Source: an uncultured Bacteroides sp.
Lineage (GTDB): Bacteria; Bacteroidota; Bacteroidia; Bacteroidales; Bacteroidaceae
NCBI GenBank assembly: GCA_947074275.1
Contig: CAMTPA010000024.1
Span: forward strand, 1 to 41,518
DNA: 41,518 nt
Reading direction: 5' to 3'
A program made the position numbers and the translations under genes. The notes beneath the pieces are model-generated. The model was not told where the DNA came from, searched no databases, and was given only the letters and a program-made list of their open reading frames with translations. How positions within the stretch are numbered: position 1 is the first letter of the stretch; each line of letters starts with the position of its first letter. Below are positions 1 to 11,250 of this stretch, piece by piece.

Positions 1-427
1 CCTCTGCTTCAAAAAGAAAGGCACATGCACCAAAGGCAGAATGATCTACATGATATGCGGTTATTTCAAAATCTTTAAATCGAATCTTTTGCCGAATAGG
101 AATCACTATAACACGGTGCTTTTCGAGATTCACTCTATTAAATAGATTGTTCTCAATGAGTATCTTTGTCTCTTTACTCATAAAAATCGGTATCTCAGAA
201 TCTAGCTGCGTCAGTAGCCCGAAATGGTCAGCATGGGCATGTGTGATAAATATTGCGTCTACCGCTTTCATCCAACAAGCAGCATCTTCCCATAGTGTAG
301 ATTTATCAGTCAGCAATTCATAATCCAGTGGTAATCCTGCATCTACCATTATTTTTGTATTACCCGATCGTAGTTCAATACAATTACCGCCTACCTGCTC
401 TGCCCCTCTGTGAATAGTAATAAGCAT
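1..427 (-). CDS. MBL-fold metallo-hydrolase, RNase J-like N-terminus (partial)
   Basis: The reading frame starts at an ATG at 425-427 and runs off the left edge, giving about 142 residues. It opens with MLITIHRGAEQVGGNCIEL, the strand-turn start seen in RNase J/CPSF-like metallo-beta-lactamase proteins. The metal-binding motif THAHADH lies near residue 72, and a later HVDHSAFG segment near residue 129 is typical of RNA- or DNA-processing MBL enzymes rather than drug-hydrolysing lactamases. No signal peptide is present, so it should be cytoplasmic. It lies 73 bp downstream of the unknown zinc-motif gene on the same strand, so the two may be co-transcribed. Substrate unknown; the C-terminal half is outside the window. 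Confidence 0.8.
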   Translation of the reverse strand, partial: MLITIHRGAEQVGGNCIELRSGNTKIMVDAGLPLDYELLTDKSTLWEDAACWMKAVDAIFITHAHADHFGLLTQLDSEIPIFMSKETKILIENNLFNRVNLEKHRVIVIPIRQKIRFKDFEITAYHVDHSAFGACAFLFEAE

Positions 428-500
428 ACTTTTATTATTTAATGATGTCACACAAAACTATTTGATAGTTGTGCGGTAATTACGCGCAACTATCATTTTT

Positions 501-1196
501 TTAATGTAACTCCATTTCAATAGCCGCACATTCTTTGCAGAGAATTGTATATTGCAGAAGAAGATCCTTATATGAGGTGATTGATTTGTAAGCTGGTAGA
601 TTAACTATGGGTCTAAACACAAGCAAATTGTTTCCATTTAAATCATTACCACATACCGAACATCTTTTTGAACCAGATAAGAGCTCCTTATGTATAGCGT
701 ATAAGGTTTGCTCATGTAAGTTTGACATTAACCAAAAATTTTCATCAAATTCAAGGTATCGTGGATTGTTTTCGATAACTGCTTTAAGCCAAAGAGTTTC
801 TAATTTTGCAACATCACTCCTATTAGTAATGACAATCTCAGACTTATCATACGGCTTTTCTGAGTTTGCCAAGATCTCTTCTACTTGCTGAGATGGTATA
901 ATTGGTTCTCCCACCTTATTTGGAATCAACTCAATATGAACCATGCCACAATTAACCAACTTTGATTGCCCCTTAACAAAGTGAGCCTCTCCTATTGATC
1001 CTGCAGAAATAATGCCACGGCCTATTTGATATAGAAAATATCTATCTCCCTGATCAGTCCATATTGGTGCATGCCGCTTGTCACTACCATACCAGGTTTT
1101 CCAATCGATAGCCTTACCGCATACAAGTTTGTTGATAGACTCATCTTCATTATAAAGATCTTCTTCTTTATCCCAAGTAAAAATAACTGTTTTCAT
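501..1196 (-). CDS. Hypothetical protein, PUA/EVE-like N-terminus and Cys4 zinc motif
   Basis: I do not recognise this 231-residue protein with certainty. The start is taken at the ATG at 1194-1196, because the upstream in-frame extension runs into the end of the transposase fragment. The first third carries a GDRYFLYQIGRGIISAGSI stretch that resembles the GDR(V/Y)FLY...GIIGSG core of EVE/PUA-like modified-base-binding domains. This is pattern resemblance, not a confirmed hit. Near the C-terminus two CxxC pairs (C179/C182 and C220/C223) could bind one zinc ion, as in zinc ribbons or degenerate HNH domains. There is no signal peptide. The MBL-fold gene follows on the same strand. A nucleic-acid-related or defence role is a guess; the ORF itself is convincing. 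Confidence 0.6.
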   Translation of the reverse strand: MKTVIFTWDKEEDLYNEDESINKLVCGKAIDWKTWYGSDKRHAPIWTDQGDRYFLYQIGRGIISAGSIGEAHFVKGQSKLVNCGMVHIELIPNKVGEPIIPSQQVEEILANSEKPYDKSEIVITNRSDVAKLETLWLKAVIENNPRYLEFDENFWLMSNLHEQTLYAIHKELLSGSKRCSVCGNDLNGNNLLVFRPIVNLPAYKSITSYKDLLLQYTILCKECAAIEMELH

Positions 1197-1227
1197 AGAT
1201 TCTTTTTTTGCAATTAGTACTGATGCG

Positions 1228-1947
1228 TTATTTTTCAAACGCGTAATTAAATAAATCAAGTTCTTTGACATTTTGATTTTTACTGAGCAATTCGGGACAT
1301 AATAGTTCTCTCAAATCAGTTTTGGCTAAAGCTGAGACGCTGACAAGCGTGTGACACTCGGTAATAGAATATGGGCTTTTGTAAATTGCTTTAATTTTAG
1401 CAACAATCAAATATGCACATATCCCTGTCCATAGGTGTAGCTTAACAGCATTCTCGGAGTTTCCCCATAAAGTTTTGATGATAAGATTTTGTTTGATCCA
1501 TTTGAAGAATACTTCAACTTGCCACCTATTTTTGTAGATATAGGTTATCTCAAGAGAGCTTATATCTTGATTATTAGTGATAAATTTAAATTCTTCATCT
1601 TTATCAAAGTCGTAAAAGACAATCATCCTCATCTTTTTAGGATATAGCTTTCTAGATTTAACTCCGATGAGTTGAATATTATAATCACCTCTTAAACCAG
1701 TGTTCTCATCTATGTTGCCACTTTTTTCAATGATTTCATATTGCATGTTATCCTTGGCTCTGGTAACAAAGAAAGCACCACATTCATCTATACGTGCTAA
1801 TGCTGCAAAATCTACATAAGCTTTGTCCATGGCATAAATACTCATAGGAGCAGGGAATAACTCATCTAAAATATTACTATCATGATATTTTTCATGAGTA
1901 ATTAGTATAAAAGGCGTAATATTACCTAGATATCTCCGAATAATGAA
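1228..1947 (-). pseudogene. IS4-family transposase, N-terminally truncated
   Basis: The open frame reaches back to a stop at 1948-1950 and codes for about 239 residues of a DDE transposase of IS4 type, whose usual length is roughly 370-450. Retained are the second catalytic Asp (AMDKAYVDF) and the IS4 signature Y-(2)-R-(3)-E-(6)-K in YKNRWQVEVFFKWIK. The first catalytic Asp and the N-terminal domain are missing, so the protein should be inactive. Upstream the frame is lost close to where group II intron sequence begins, suggesting that two mobile elements were joined by deletion. No clear terminal inverted repeat was found. It differs from the intact IS4-type element at 16.5 kb. Confidence 0.8.
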
Positions 1948-1978
1948 CTATTATACAAGATTGTACCGGAATTAAAGA

Positions 1979-2067
1979 ATCACAGTATGCCGAACAATAC
2001 GTACGGTGGTGTGAGAGATTGGAGAATGAGATAAGAGGAAACCTATCTCATTTTCCTCCTACTCGAT
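1979..2067 (+). mobile_element. Group II intron 3'-end remnant (domain V/VI)
   Basis: The sequence ends in CTACTCGAT (2059-2067), the standard 3' terminus of many bacterial group II introns. Before it lies a 13 bp hairpin, GGAGAATGAGATA (2021-2033) pairing with TATCTCATTTTCC (2044-2056) with one G-U pair, which fits domain VI. A2061 lies seven bases from the end, where the branch-point A belongs. Upstream, ATACGTACGGTGGTGTGAGA (1998-2017) matches the 3' strand of domain V. The 5' strand of domain V pairs poorly, and no reverse transcriptase or upstream domains are present, so this is a dead tail. The rest of the gap up to 2269 shows no further feature I can name. Confidence 0.65.
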
Positions 2068-2269
2068 TTTATTACAGTTTTCGATAAGGCGTTAGAGTAA
2101 TACTTGTAGAGAAAGCCTTATTGTCAATTAGTTCTCATTTTGAAATATTGGGATGGTTGGAAATAAGGGTGAATATTTGTTGAAAATTATCAAGATAGTG
2201 ACTATTTATTCAATTTTCTAAAACTGAAAATCAGAATTTAACTACTGATGTGCATTAATAATTAAAAAC

Positions 2270-3673
2270 TCACTTCATCTCTCCACTTCGAAACGCCACT
2301 ACTGGCATTCCCTCTGTCGAAAACAAATTCCCAATGCTTGCATCATCAAAGCAATAGCTGATATTTATTTTTGCATTAGACTGTAATCCATTTGTTGAGA
2401 CCACTAACTTATCTCCATCTATTTTAGCGGTAGCCTCTTTCCATATACCGTCATCTCCCGATATTTTCAATCCATCTATTTTATCACCCTGAATTTTCAG
2501 TCCCTTCTTCACACCGTCAAACGTAATAAAGACCTTATCACCTTTACGGTAAGCGTTTTTAAATTCAGGACTTTCGTAATCTCCCACAAACTTTCCGTAC
2601 GTGTCACCCAACGCCAAACGGGAAAGACGCAACCCTGCATTCCTTTTATCTCGTGGATGAATATCCTCCACATTCTCCACCAAGTCGGATACGGTTATCA
2701 TTTTCACTTTATGCATCATTTTCGGAAGCATCGCCTGTTGTTCGCGTAGCAAAGCCGGACCATTATCAGTCGATTGATACGTAAAAGGAGCGATTTGTAC
2801 TACATAAAAAGGAAATTCTTTGTTGAAGCCCGTCCGCCACGAACTGATTAAACGTTGCATCAAACGCGCATAAGAATCGGCGCGAGTATGATTGGCTTCG
2901 CCCTGATACCAAATACACCCGGCAATCTCGTAAGGCATCACAGGACGAATCATACTATTGAACAAAGAACCAGCTTCCACTGGCCACCAGGGTGTAGAAC
3001 CATAGAAATAATCCGCCAGTAGAGGGTCTGCCATCAGGCTTTCTTTGGGCGTCCATACCTCGGCAGGAGTACCTCCCCAGGCAGCAACAATGATACCTAC
3101 TGGAACATTCAGTTCTTCGCTGATATTCCGACCGAAGAAATAACCGATAGCACTGGTTTGACGCATCGTTTCGGGAGTACAGTTTTTCCACTGAGCGAAG
3201 CAGTGCTCCTGAGGGGTGGAAGCGCCCAATCTGGGAAGCTGAAAGATACGAAGGTTCGGGCAGTTGGCGTTTTGCACCTCCTGTTCGCCATTCAATATGC
3301 CGTAATCGGCACACCACTCCATATTGGACTGACCGCTGCATAACCATACTTCGCCCAGCATCACATCAGAGAGTGTGACTTCCGAGGAACCGTTGATGCG
3401 GATGGTATAAGGACCACCCGCTTCTATTGTAGGTATTCGTGCTGACCATTTACCCATATTGTTGGCTTGAACATTAATTGTATCGCCACTCAGCCATTCG
3501 GGTAAGATGGTGAGGTGTTCACTTGGCGTGCTCCATCCCCACATGGTAACTTCAGAATTACGTTGTAGAACCATATGATCTGTGAATACGGCAGGGAGAC
3601 GGATTTCAGCCCGTAGCGTCGATAAACAAAGTGTAAGGATAAACAGGAAGCAAAATGCGTTGTTTTTTTTCAT
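2270..3673 (-). CDS. Secreted carbohydrate acetylesterase (SASA / sialate O-acetylesterase type)
   Basis: A 467-residue SGNH-type esterase with a signal peptide (cleavage likely after LRA, residue 22). The nucleophile is Ser116 in the GQSNM block. The conserved CIWYQGEANHT segment follows, and a late DxxHP-type motif sits in VEDIHPRDK. Length is normal for the family. A beta-sandwich N-terminal region precedes the catalytic domain, as is common in Bacteroidetes homologues. Family members remove O-acetyl groups from sialic acids or from plant cell-wall glycans, including xyloglucan; next to GH3, GH2 and GH43 relics the plant-glycan role is more likely. It is the last gene of the minus-strand cluster behind the promoter at 6707-6714, 44 bp after the GH2 stump. 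Confidence 0.88.
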   Translation of the reverse strand: MKKNNAFCFLFILTLCLSTLRAEIRLPAVFTDHMVLQRNSEVTMWGWSTPSEHLTILPEWLSGDTINVQANNMGKWSARIPTIEAGGPYTIRINGSSEVTLSDVMLGEVWLCSGQSNMEWCADYGILNGEQEVQNANCPNLRIFQLPRLGASTPQEHCFAQWKNCTPETMRQTSAIGYFFGRNISEELNVPVGIIVAAWGGTPAEVWTPKESLMADPLLADYFYGSTPWWPVEAGSLFNSMIRPVMPYEIAGCIWYQGEANHTRADSYARLMQRLISSWRTGFNKEFPFYVVQIAPFTYQSTDNGPALLREQQAMLPKMMHKVKMITVSDLVENVEDIHPRDKRNAGLRLSRLALGDTYGKFVGDYESPEFKNAYRKGDKVFITFDGVKKGLKIQGDKIDGLKISGDDGIWKEATAKIDGDKLVVSTNGLQSNAKINISYCFDDASIGNLFSTEGMPVVAFRSGEMK

Positions 3674-3717
3674 CTCATTGAATTTATTAAATTAAACTTA
3701 TTAGTATGATACATTCT

Positions 3718-4233
3718 TCATCCCTTTAATGGATGGTTTGGATATACTTGCATTGAGTAAATCGGATAATTCGTCAGGACTGATTTCATACTCCAATCAA
3801 AGGACTTCGAACTCATATTGGTTGAATCGTAATTGTTCGTCAAAGGTACGTTAGGAGGATTATTCTCGAAATGTCCACGCCACGCATAGCCGGGATTTAC
3901 ATAGACAGGGGCTGCATAACCATTCAATTCCCACATACCGGGTACTGGCACGGTGCCCCACTGTAAGTCATCAAAATCCATATCCCAGCAATTCTCAGGC
4001 CTTTCGTTGGCATTGGTGACCCAATGGAACTTCCAATTCCCTTCAATACTCAGATAGTTCGACGATTTTGTAATATCACCTTCCTTAGCAAGTTCTTCAC
4101 TTTCAAAGACGAAAAAATCGGTATGTAACGACAGTCTATTAATGTTATTTACTTGTGAGTCTTGCCACTCGTCGGCTAAAACAAACACGTTTGTTAGCAT
4201 CAAAAAGAATGCTGGAAGGAGTATTTTCTTCAT
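3718..4233 (-). pseudogene. GH2 beta-galactosidase, N-terminal stump
   Basis: The 171 residues start with a signal peptide (MKKILLPAFFLMLTNVFVLA) followed by typical LacZ-type GH2 jelly-roll sequence: LSIEGNWKFHWV, then WGTVPVPGMWELNGYAAPVY and VNPGYAWRGHF. Similarity stops at about residue 133 (near base 3834), and the last 38 residues look unrelated to GH2. The full enzyme would be about 1000 residues, so the Ig-like domain, catalytic barrel and C-terminal domains are all absent. It is translated in frame without internal stops but can have no glycosidase activity. The tail of unknown origin suggests a deletion or recombination joint. It sits between GH3 and the esterase in the same operon. 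Confidence 0.82.
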
Positions 4234-4300
4234 GTGTTTTTATGTATTAGCTAACATTATTATGCCTTAAAGCCATAATGATGAATCGTTTTTTGATGTT

Positions 4301-6502
4301 TTAATTGATGCGTATGGTGATTGAACTCTTTATATCGGTAGAAGAGGACGCACAATGCAACGTGAACTTATCCTTCTCCACGATCCATTCGTGGGTATTA
4401 TCATCATAATAGGCCAGTTGTTTCACTGGAATAGCTATTTTTACCGTCTTAGTTTCGCCAGGGGTCAGAAAAACCTTTTTGAAGCCTTTCAGCTCTTTCA
4501 CAGGGCGAGGTAGCGAAGGGTTATGTTGAGAAGCATATATCTGAACCACCTCCGCACCGCTTTTTGCACCTTTGTTACTTAGCGAAACCGATACCGTAAT
4601 GACATCATTCTCATTATATTCTTTTTGATCGGCAGACGCCTTTCCATAGTCAAAGGTGGTGTACGACAATCCATAACCAAAAGGGAACAATGCCGGAATC
4701 TTTTTCGTATCGTGCCAGCGATAGCCCACCAAAATATCCTCCATATACACCTGACGGATGCTATCTCCTGGATAAGATATTGTACCGAACGACATAGCCC
4801 CATTATCCTCCCAACGTTTAGGAATACTGAACGGCAATCTGCCCGAAGGATTTGCCTGACCTGAAATCACGTTAGCCGTAGCACTACCTGTTTCTGAGCC
4901 AAGATACCACGATTGCATCAGTGCCGGAACTTTATTAATCCACGGCATAGCTACTCCGTTTCCACTGATAAGAATGATGCCCATATTTTTATTCACTTTC
5001 AACAGGTCTTCAATCAATTCATCTTGTCCAAAAGGTAAACTATAGGAAAGACGGTCGCCCGACTCACAATCTTGGTTGAAGTTTTTGTTCAGTCCACCGA
5101 TATAAAGCACAACATCAGCATCTTTAGCCAGCGCCAACGCTTCACGTTTCAGAGAATCAGCATTGTAGGGCGAAGGATGGGCAAACCCGTAACTTAGAGG
5201 GCCTGAACCATACCCCATAGTATATCTTATTTTGTCGGCTCCATACTTTTCGATTAATCCTTCGAGAGGGGTGATTTCGCGGCTCACCTTGACAGTAGAT
5301 GATCCACCACCTGTGCTTAACTTGCGGGTAGCATTTTCGCCGATAACTACTATTTTATTATAACGACCTTCAGGAATAGGGAAAAAGTTCTTCTCATTTT
5401 TCAGCAACACAATACCCTGCTCAGCCACTTCGCGAGCTACCTTGTAGTGTTCGGGACTGGTGAAGCTACCGTAAGGTTTATTCCTGTTCATATTGGTGCG
5501 CAGATTGAGACGCAGGATGCGACGTACCTTATCATCGAGACTGGAAATGGGAAGTGTGCCGTCTTGTATTTTCTTTAAATAAGGGTCTGCGAGATAGTAG
5601 CGGTTGAATGCAAACTTTTCTCCAGTGGTCAGACCATCAGTCCATGTTCCCATTTCGATATCGAGGCCGTTCAGAGCAGCTTCGTCAGTATCGTGTGTGC
5701 TTCCCCAGTCGGAAATCAGCACACCGTCAAATTGCCATTCGCCTTTGAGGATATCGTTATTCAATCGTTTGTTATGAGTACACCATTGTCCACGATATTT
5801 GTTGTACGAACCCATCACCGCCCAAGCATTACCTTCCAGCACGCCTGCTTTGAATCCCGGCAGATAAATTTCATACAGCGCACGGTCAGACACTTCTACA
5901 TCGATGTGTCCGCGCCATGTTTCTTGATTGTTCAGTGCGAAATGCTTGATACAGGCGGCCACACCATTCTGTTGAACACCCTTTACATAAGCAGGTACCA
6001 TTTGCGCTATCAGAAAAGGGTCTTCACCCATATACTCAAAGTTACGTCCGTTGGCTGGAGTGCGGTAAATGTTGAGCGCAGGACCAAGTAGTACATCTTT
6101 TTTGCGGTAACGTGCTTCCTCACCAATCGCTTGCCCATATCTCAGGGATATTTCAGGGTTCCAGGTAGCTGCCAGACAGGTCATAGCTGGGAAGGCTGTG
6201 GCGGCATCGTTTGTCCATCCAGCACTGTTCCAGCTATTCCATTCCAGTTCTTTGTTCACTCCGTGAGGACCGTCTGTCATCATTATTTCGGGAATACCCA
6301 AACGAGGTACGCCAGGGGTCGTAAAATTGGATTGAGCGTGTATCATAGCAATCTTTTCCTCAAGCGTCATATGTGATAGAGCGTCTTCTATTCGAGCTTC
6401 CATAGACTGCGAATCGTCTAAATAAACGGGCGTTTGCTTGGATTGCCCGTAAGACACCAACAGAGACATACTGAATAATCCATAAAGAAATACTTTTTTC
6501 AT
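4301..6502 (-). CDS. GH3 beta-glucosidase (secreted)
   Basis: A 733-residue family 3 glycoside hydrolase with a signal peptide (MKKVFLYGLFSMSLLVSYGQ). The (beta/alpha)8 domain contains GRNFEYMGEDP and KHFALNNQE, and the nucleophile Asp265 lies in VLISDWGS. The alpha/beta sandwich domain follows (SGNGVAMPW; GLSYTTF), then a C-terminal fibronectin type III-like domain from about residue 640. Length and order are standard for Bacteroidetes periplasmic beta-glucosidases. It would remove terminal beta-glucosyl residues from oligosaccharides such as xyloglucan fragments after xylose removal; beta-xylosidase activity is the main alternative. It is the only intact enzyme between two decayed genes in its operon, with the GH43 stump and promoter just upstream. 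Confidence 0.93.
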   Translation of the reverse strand: MKKVFLYGLFSMSLLVSYGQSKQTPVYLDDSQSMEARIEDALSHMTLEEKIAMIHAQSNFTTPGVPRLGIPEIMMTDGPHGVNKELEWNSWNSAGWTNDAATAFPAMTCLAATWNPEISLRYGQAIGEEARYRKKDVLLGPALNIYRTPANGRNFEYMGEDPFLIAQMVPAYVKGVQQNGVAACIKHFALNNQETWRGHIDVEVSDRALYEIYLPGFKAGVLEGNAWAVMGSYNKYRGQWCTHNKRLNNDILKGEWQFDGVLISDWGSTHDTDEAALNGLDIEMGTWTDGLTTGEKFAFNRYYLADPYLKKIQDGTLPISSLDDKVRRILRLNLRTNMNRNKPYGSFTSPEHYKVAREVAEQGIVLLKNEKNFFPIPEGRYNKIVVIGENATRKLSTGGGSSTVKVSREITPLEGLIEKYGADKIRYTMGYGSGPLSYGFAHPSPYNADSLKREALALAKDADVVLYIGGLNKNFNQDCESGDRLSYSLPFGQDELIEDLLKVNKNMGIILISGNGVAMPWINKVPALMQSWYLGSETGSATANVISGQANPSGRLPFSIPKRWEDNGAMSFGTISYPGDSIRQVYMEDILVGYRWHDTKKIPALFPFGYGLSYTTFDYGKASADQKEYNENDVITVSVSLSNKGAKSGAEVVQIYASQHNPSLPRPVKELKGFKKVFLTPGETKTVKIAIPVKQLAYYDDNTHEWIVEKDKFTLHCASSSTDIKSSITIRIN

Positions 6503-6560
6503 CTTTTAATGCTATTGTTTAATAATCTATTTGATTTGTAATATTATTTGGTTTGAGAGT

Positions 6561-6704
6561 TTAATGTAAATAATCAAACCATTCAAAATCAGCCATTCCC
6601 ATCGAAGGTTTCTGCGAAGATTCATAGAGTGCGAAGTAGATTCCTGTAAATCCGCCAACAGTTTCGCTGCTGAGAGAACGTAGAGTAATGATTTGTTCTT
6701 CGAT
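6561..6704 (-). pseudogene. GH43 (arabinofuranosidase/xylosidase) C-terminal remnant
   Basis: About 47 residues resemble the extreme C-terminus of secreted GH43 enzymes: LSSETVGGFTGIYFALY followed by KPSMGMADFEWFDY, which matches the GGFTG(V/I)Y...ADF(D/E)WF(D/E)Y ending of that family. The other roughly 450-500 residues, including the five-blade propeller and catalytic acids, are gone. Only two bases separate the point where similarity begins from the TATTTTTG promoter box, so a deletion has fused the promoter to the gene's tail. The same frame continues upstream across the promoter but shows no GH43 similarity there. The stump shows that the operon once began with a GH43 gene. Confidence 0.7.
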
Positions 6705-6706
6705 TA

Positions 6707-6714
6707 CAAAAATA
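6707..6714 (-). promoter_or_regulatory. -7 promoter box TATTTTTG
   Basis: On the minus strand 6714-6707 reads TATTTTTG, an exact match to the Bacteroidetes -7 consensus TAnnTTTG. The 75 bases ending at this box align without gaps with the 75 bases ending at the box at 24848-24855, about 52 identical by my count. It should drive the GH43 stump, GH3, the GH2 stump and the esterase. No good -33 TTTG element was found at the usual spacing, which suggests activator dependence. Confidence 0.6.
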
Positions 6715-6768
6715 GGGAATAAAATCGGATCGGGCTGTTGCGTATGTATTGGAAAGCAGATAGGAACA

Positions 6769-6803
6769 GGGCGGTTTTGTTGTGGATAAAGGGCAGTTTT
6801 GTT
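6769..6803 (-). promoter_or_regulatory. Tandem operator-like sites (AACAARASYRCCC x2), copy A
   Basis: On the minus strand, AACAAAACTGCCC starts at 6803 and AACAAAACCGCCC starts at 6781, 22 bp (about two helical turns) apart. The nearer one begins exactly 67 bp before the TATTTTTG box at 6714. The promoter at 24848 has the same pair with the same 22 and 67 bp spacings. Such tandem direct repeats suit a dimeric AraC-type or hybrid two-component regulator. The function is inferred from conserved geometry. Confidence 0.6.
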
Positions 6804-6999
6804 GCTCCCTACCTTCAAACAGGGAATAGGGGGAGTAGTTTATTATCATCTTATTCAAATTTAGCAAGCCTTACAGCAGGGAAAGAAAGAAAAAGTGGAT
6901 AACCAGAAGCCCTCGCACCTTGTAAAAAGTTCAATCACAAAATGGATTGAACACAAAAGTTTATTTACAGAAGTCAAGATGAATCGTTCGCCTATTCGA

Positions 7000-7227
7000 G
7001 TGATATGCTTTGCCTAATTGGTAGGTATAGTTAGCCACCTACCTGGCAAAGCTTTCCTACCTCGCTGGCAAAGCTTATCTACCGACCTAACAAAGCTTTG
7101 CCAGAAAAAACGGTATAAATAGTCCGAAAAACAAAGCATTATACACTGATAATAAACACTTTACATATAAATCATCATCCCCCATTACTCAATATTAAAC
7201 GGATGAGTTGCGCTTGCGATACTTTAG
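7000..7227 (-). repeat. 228 bp intergenic repeat module, copy A
   Basis: Bases 7000-7104 match the reverse complement of 24621-24725 over 105 bp with about nine mismatches. The weaker match continues to 7227, giving 228 bp in both copies. The core contains 22 bp units beginning GGCAAAGCTT at 7045 and 7067, with a partial third at 7089, and an inverted unit at 7007. GCTTTGCC (7007-7014) and GGTAGGT (7020-7026) can pair with ACCTACC (7037-7043) and GGCAAAGC (7045-7052) as a hairpin. The module lies upstream of the minus-strand promoter in the same relative orientation as copy B to its promoter. Confidence 0.8.
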
Positions 7228-7345
7228 TAATTTTATCATACCTATCAATGACATAGAAGTGGATTTTTATTCATACATCCATTTTTTTGTGCATAGGAAA
7301 GACTGGAGTGTTAAGCGTCCAATCCAAAGCAATTCGGAGGCATAA

Positions 7346-11245
<3,900 letters not shown>

Positions 11246-11250
11246 AAACT

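Noticed and set aside
1197..1271. Longer start of the zinc-motif protein at 1271
   Set aside because: The extra 25 residues overlap the end of the transposase fragment and have no protein-like pattern; the ATG at 1196 is cleaner.
2084..2131. Inverted repeat GATAAGGC/GCCTTATTG after the intron tail as terminator or IS end
   Set aside because: The arms are short with a 24-base loop, no T-tract and no matching element boundary.
6622..6867. 81-residue minus-strand open frame overlapping the GH43 remnant
   Set aside because: It is in a different frame, shows no family similarity and crosses the promoter and operator sites.
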